From: an uncultured Bacilli bacterium
GTDB taxonomy: Bacteria > Bacillota_I > Bacilli_A > RFN20 > CAG-631
Assembly (NCBI GenBank): GCA_934215405.1
Contig: CAKPZU010000075.1
Coordinates: forward strand, 1-10,043
Direction: 5' to 3'
Length of the DNA stretch: 10,043 bases
Each line of letters opens with the position of its first letter. Positions within the stretch are counted from its first letter, which is position 1. Both the position numbers and the translations under genes were made by a program. Under the pieces are notes generated by a model, which was given only the letters and a program-made list of their open reading frames with translations, was not told the DNA's origin and made no database searches. Of this stretch, positions 8,245 through 10,043 are shown piece by piece.

Positions 8245-8278
8245 TAGAAATTTCCATTTTTTAACTAGATAATTCTAT
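8245..8278 (+). promoter_or_regulatory. Candidate AraC-type operator: two direct half-sites 21 bp apart
   Basis: TAGAAATTTCCAT (8245-8257) and TAGATAATTCTAT (8266-8278) match at 10 of 13 positions. Their starts are 21 bp apart, two helical turns, which puts both on one face of the DNA as in the araI1/araI2 arrangement. The downstream half-site abuts the -35 hexamer at 8278-8283, the usual position for an AraC activator touching sigma. The AT-rich background makes a chance match possible. Confidence 0.5.
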
Positions 8279-8306
8279 TGCTAGCCCCCAAAAATGTCGA
8301 TATAAT
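8278..8306 (+). promoter_or_regulatory. Sigma-A-type promoter of the oxidoreductase operon
   Basis: The -35 hexamer TTGCTA (8278-8283) and a perfect -10 TATAAT (8301-8306) are separated by 17 bp. The start of transcription would be near 8313, leaving a leader of about 24 bases that contains the GGTGAT ribosome binding site. The imperfect -35 and the adjoining direct repeat fit a promoter that needs an activator. Confidence 0.7.
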
Positions 8307-8324
8307 TAAATTAAATTATGTGTG

Positions 8325-8330
8325 GGTGAT
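8325..8330 (+). promoter_or_regulatory. Ribosome binding site of the Gfo/Idh/MocA gene
   Basis: GGTGAT lies 6 bases before the ATG at 8337 and supports that start. It matches the Shine-Dalgarno core of the divergent regulator gene. Confidence 0.7.
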
Positions 8331-8336
8331 TAAATA

Positions 8337-9560
8337 ATGGAAAAGATTATAAGAATTGGAATACTTGGAGCTTTTCGCGGCTATGATTTGTATAAAAGTG
8401 TAAAAGAATGTGAGGTAGTTGCGATTTGCGACAATAATGAAGAAGTACTTGAACATGTTAAAAGCTTAATAAAATCTAATAAAATAGCTTATTATAATAA
8501 CTTTGATGAGTTTATTAAGCATAAAATGGATGGTGTTGTCCTTGCAAATTATGCAACCGAGCATGCACCTTTTGCAATTAAAGCAATGAAGGAAGGAAAG
8601 CACGTGCTTAGTGAGGTATTACCTTGCCAGACAATGAAAGAAGCAGTTGAACTAATTGAGTGTATTGAAGAAAGTAAAATGATTTATTGCTATTCTGAAA
8701 ATTATTGCTATTTTGCTTCAACAAGGAAGATGAAGGAATTATATCAAAATGGATTGATTGGAGATTTTGAATACGGAGAAGGTGAGTATATTCATAATTG
8801 CGAGCCTATATGGCCAAATATAACATACGGCGATGAAAATCATTGGAGAAATAACCAATATGCAAATTACTATTGCACTCATTCAATTGGCCCATTAATT
8901 CATATTACTAAACTAAAGCCAGTAAGTGTCGTTGGTTTTGAATTACCATATTCTGATAGAAAAGCAAGAATGGGTGCAAAGGGTGGAACAGCAGGAATCG
9001 AAATGATAACTCTTGAAAATGGAGCAATTATTAAATCAATTCACGGAGATTTAGTTAAAAATTCTATTTGGTATACAATTTATGGAAGCAAAGGACAACT
9101 TGAATGTGCGCGTGAGGATGAATGTGAAGATAACATTTCTATATTGTATCAAAATATCGATTCGAAGGAAGCAGTTTTTGATGGAAGAAGTAAAAGATTT
9201 GTGCTTGATAAAGTATCTTCGTTTGGCCATGGAGGCTCTGATTACTATCCTATAAACAACTTTATTAAAAAGCTTAAAGGAGAAGAAGCCGATACAATAG
9301 ATATTTATGAAGCTCTTGATATGTTTTTGCCAGGTATGTTTGCATATAGATCAGTGCTTAAGGGTAATATATCTCTTGAGATTCCAAACTTAAGAATAAA
9401 AGAGCAAAGAGATAAATATAGAAATGATACGATGTGTACAGATAAAAAAGTTGCTAAGGATATGTATATCACTCCATATTCAAAATGTGAAATTAATCCA
9501 CCAAAGGAAGTTTATCAAGAAATAAAAGCAAAATATGTAAAAATAAAAAATGACAAGTAA
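8337..9560 (+). CDS. Gfo/Idh/MocA-family NAD(P)-dependent oxidoreductase, GH109-like subgroup
   Basis: This 407-residue protein has no signal peptide and should be cytoplasmic. An N-terminal Rossmann domain binds the nicotinamide cofactor: strand IRIGILG with glycines at 8, 11 and 15, and an acidic CDNN at 31-34 after the second strand, which usually means NAD preference. After GKHVL the usual E-K-P motif reads E93-V94-L95-P96, so the catalytic lysine of ordinary family dehydrogenases is absent. GEGEYIHN (147-154), HWRNN (169-173) and THSIGP (181-186) resemble the EYIHDL, WR and THGLGP pattern of GH109-type members, which hydrolyse glycosides through NAD-dependent oxidation at C3. HGGSDYY (298-304) is another family-like motif. 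The protein could therefore be an NAD-dependent glycosidase or a keto-sugar enzyme; the subfamily is inferred from motifs. It is first in a divergent operon with a secreted-protein gene 15 bases downstream. Confidence 0.85.
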   Translation: MEKIIRIGILGAFRGYDLYKSVKECEVVAICDNNEEVLEHVKSLIKSNKIAYYNNFDEFIKHKMDGVVLANYATEHAPFAIKAMKEGKHVLSEVLPCQTMKEAVELIECIEESKMIYCYSENYCYFASTRKMKELYQNGLIGDFEYGEGEYIHNCEPIWPNITYGDENHWRNNQYANYYCTHSIGPLIHITKLKPVSVVGFELPYSDRKARMGAKGGTAGIEMITLENGAIIKSIHGDLVKNSIWYTIYGSKGQLECAREDECEDNISILYQNIDSKEAVFDGRSKRFVLDKVSSFGHGGSDYYPINNFIKKLKGEEADTIDIYEALDMFLPGMFAYRSVLKGNISLEIPNLRIKEQRDKYRNDTMCTDKKVAKDMYITPYSKCEINPPKEVYQEIKAKYVKIKNDK

Positions 9561-9567
9561 AAGGAGG
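9561..9567 (+). promoter_or_regulatory. Strong ribosome binding site of the secreted protein gene
   Basis: AAGGAGG directly follows the TAA of the preceding gene and lies 8 bases before the ATG at 9576. It is the strongest Shine-Dalgarno sequence in the window and indicates translation from the shared transcript. Confidence 0.85.
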
Positions 9568-9575
9568 ATAATAAA

Positions 9576-10043
9576 ATGAAAAAAAGAGTAAATTTACTTG
9601 CAATGATTGCTTTTTCGTTGTTATCAATTAATATGGTATTATTAAATAAGTCTAATGATGTAAAAACTTTATGTGCTCAAGGTAATGATAGTATTGACAT
9701 TACAAGCATTTGGAATGAAAATGCTATAACTAAAGAGGATAATTATTATACTTTAGCAGCAGATACAGGCTATAGTAATGTAAGGTATATTGGTAATACC
9801 TTTGAAGCAACTGTAAAACTAACAAATGGAACTGGGAAAATTAATCTTTGTCTTTCAGGTACACCTGGAGCTTTTGATTTAGATTACTATGCTTTTGCTT
9901 ATTCATATAGTGAAGCAGATGGCGCATTGGCTGTACTTTATAATGATGGATTTAGACCAAATCCGCCTTTACCAAAGGTTGAATGCTTTAATACTGATTG
10001 GTTTAAACTAAAGCTTGTAATGAATGATGGAATGATATATGGC
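9576..10043 (+). CDS. Secreted protein with probable concanavalin-A-like (LamG/DUF1080-type) domain, 3' end outside window
   Basis: The first 156 residues are visible and the frame is still open at the window edge. A signal peptide is evident: MKKR followed by a hydrophobic stretch at about 5-23, with possible cleavage near residues 30-36. From about 70 the sequence has strands typical of a concanavalin-A-like jelly roll: FEATVKLTNGTGKINLCLSG (76-95), DLDYYAFAYSY (101-111), then DWFKLKLVMNDGMIYG (141-156), which resembles the W-x-x-L-K-I-V-x-x-G-N-x-I-Y motif of LamG and DUF1080 (3-keto-disaccharide hydrolase-like) domains. The family call is from pattern recognition on an incomplete protein. 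It is preceded by AAGGAGG (9561-9567) and lies 15 bases after the oxidoreductase gene, so the two are probably co-transcribed. An extracellular carbohydrate-binding or glycan-cleaving role would fit the neighbourhood. Confidence 0.75.
   Translation, partial: MKKRVNLLAMIAFSLLSINMVLLNKSNDVKTLCAQGNDSIDITSIWNENAITKEDNYYTLAADTGYSNVRYIGNTFEATVKLTNGTGKINLCLSGTPGAFDLDYYAFAYSYSEADGALAVLYNDGFRPNPPLPKVECFNTDWFKLKLVMNDGMIYG

Noticed and set aside
1..10043. tRNA, rRNA, CRISPR array, insertion sequence or phage genes
   Set aside because: I saw no cloverleaf, no array of direct repeats with spacers, and no transposase or integrase motifs on either strand.

Overview
The window is AT-rich, uses AAGGAGG- and GGTGAT-type ribosome binding sites, and encodes Gram-positive-style surface proteins (InlB/Listeria-Bacteroides repeats, GLUG motifs) plus an AraC-type regulator. 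This fits a low-GC Bacillota, plausibly a gut-associated member of the Bacilli/Erysipelotrichia or a Mollicutes-related lineage. The assignment rests on style only. I count about 22 TGG tryptophan codons in the genes, so the standard bacterial code is assumed.

Bases 1-139 hold no recognisable gene. They contain a GC-rich perfect palindrome followed by a T-run, possibly the terminator of an upstream gene, and a ribosome binding site for the next gene. Bases 140-7267 are one reading frame for a giant secreted or membrane-anchored surface protein of 2375 codons, interrupted once by an in-frame TGA at 707-709. The N-terminal piece carries a membrane/signal segment and two InlB-type repeats. The downstream piece has no start signal of its own. 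It carries an Ig-like segment, an unassigned beta-rich region, divergent InlB-like repeats and a C-terminal set of GLUG motifs. The locus is a recent pseudogene, a gene expressed by TGA readthrough, or a sequencing/assembly error.

A bidirectional hairpin terminator at 7293-7342 separates this gene from a convergent AraC-family regulator (7348-8190, minus strand). The regulator is divergent from a two-gene plus-strand unit: a Gfo/Idh/MocA-type NAD-dependent protein (8337-9560) and, 15 bases downstream, the start of a secreted protein with a probable concanavalin-A-like fold (9576 to beyond the window edge).

The 146-bp divergent region has a good sigma-A-type promoter (TTGCTA, 17 bp, TATAAT). 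Directly upstream of its -35 lie two direct-repeat half-sites 21 bp apart, the geometry used by AraC activators. The likely logic is that the regulator senses a sugar or glycan signal and activates a small glycan-processing operon. The oxidoreductase lacks the usual EKP lysine and resembles the GH109-like branch of its superfamily, so it may be an NAD-dependent glycosidase or keto-sugar enzyme. No substrate can be named from the sequence.
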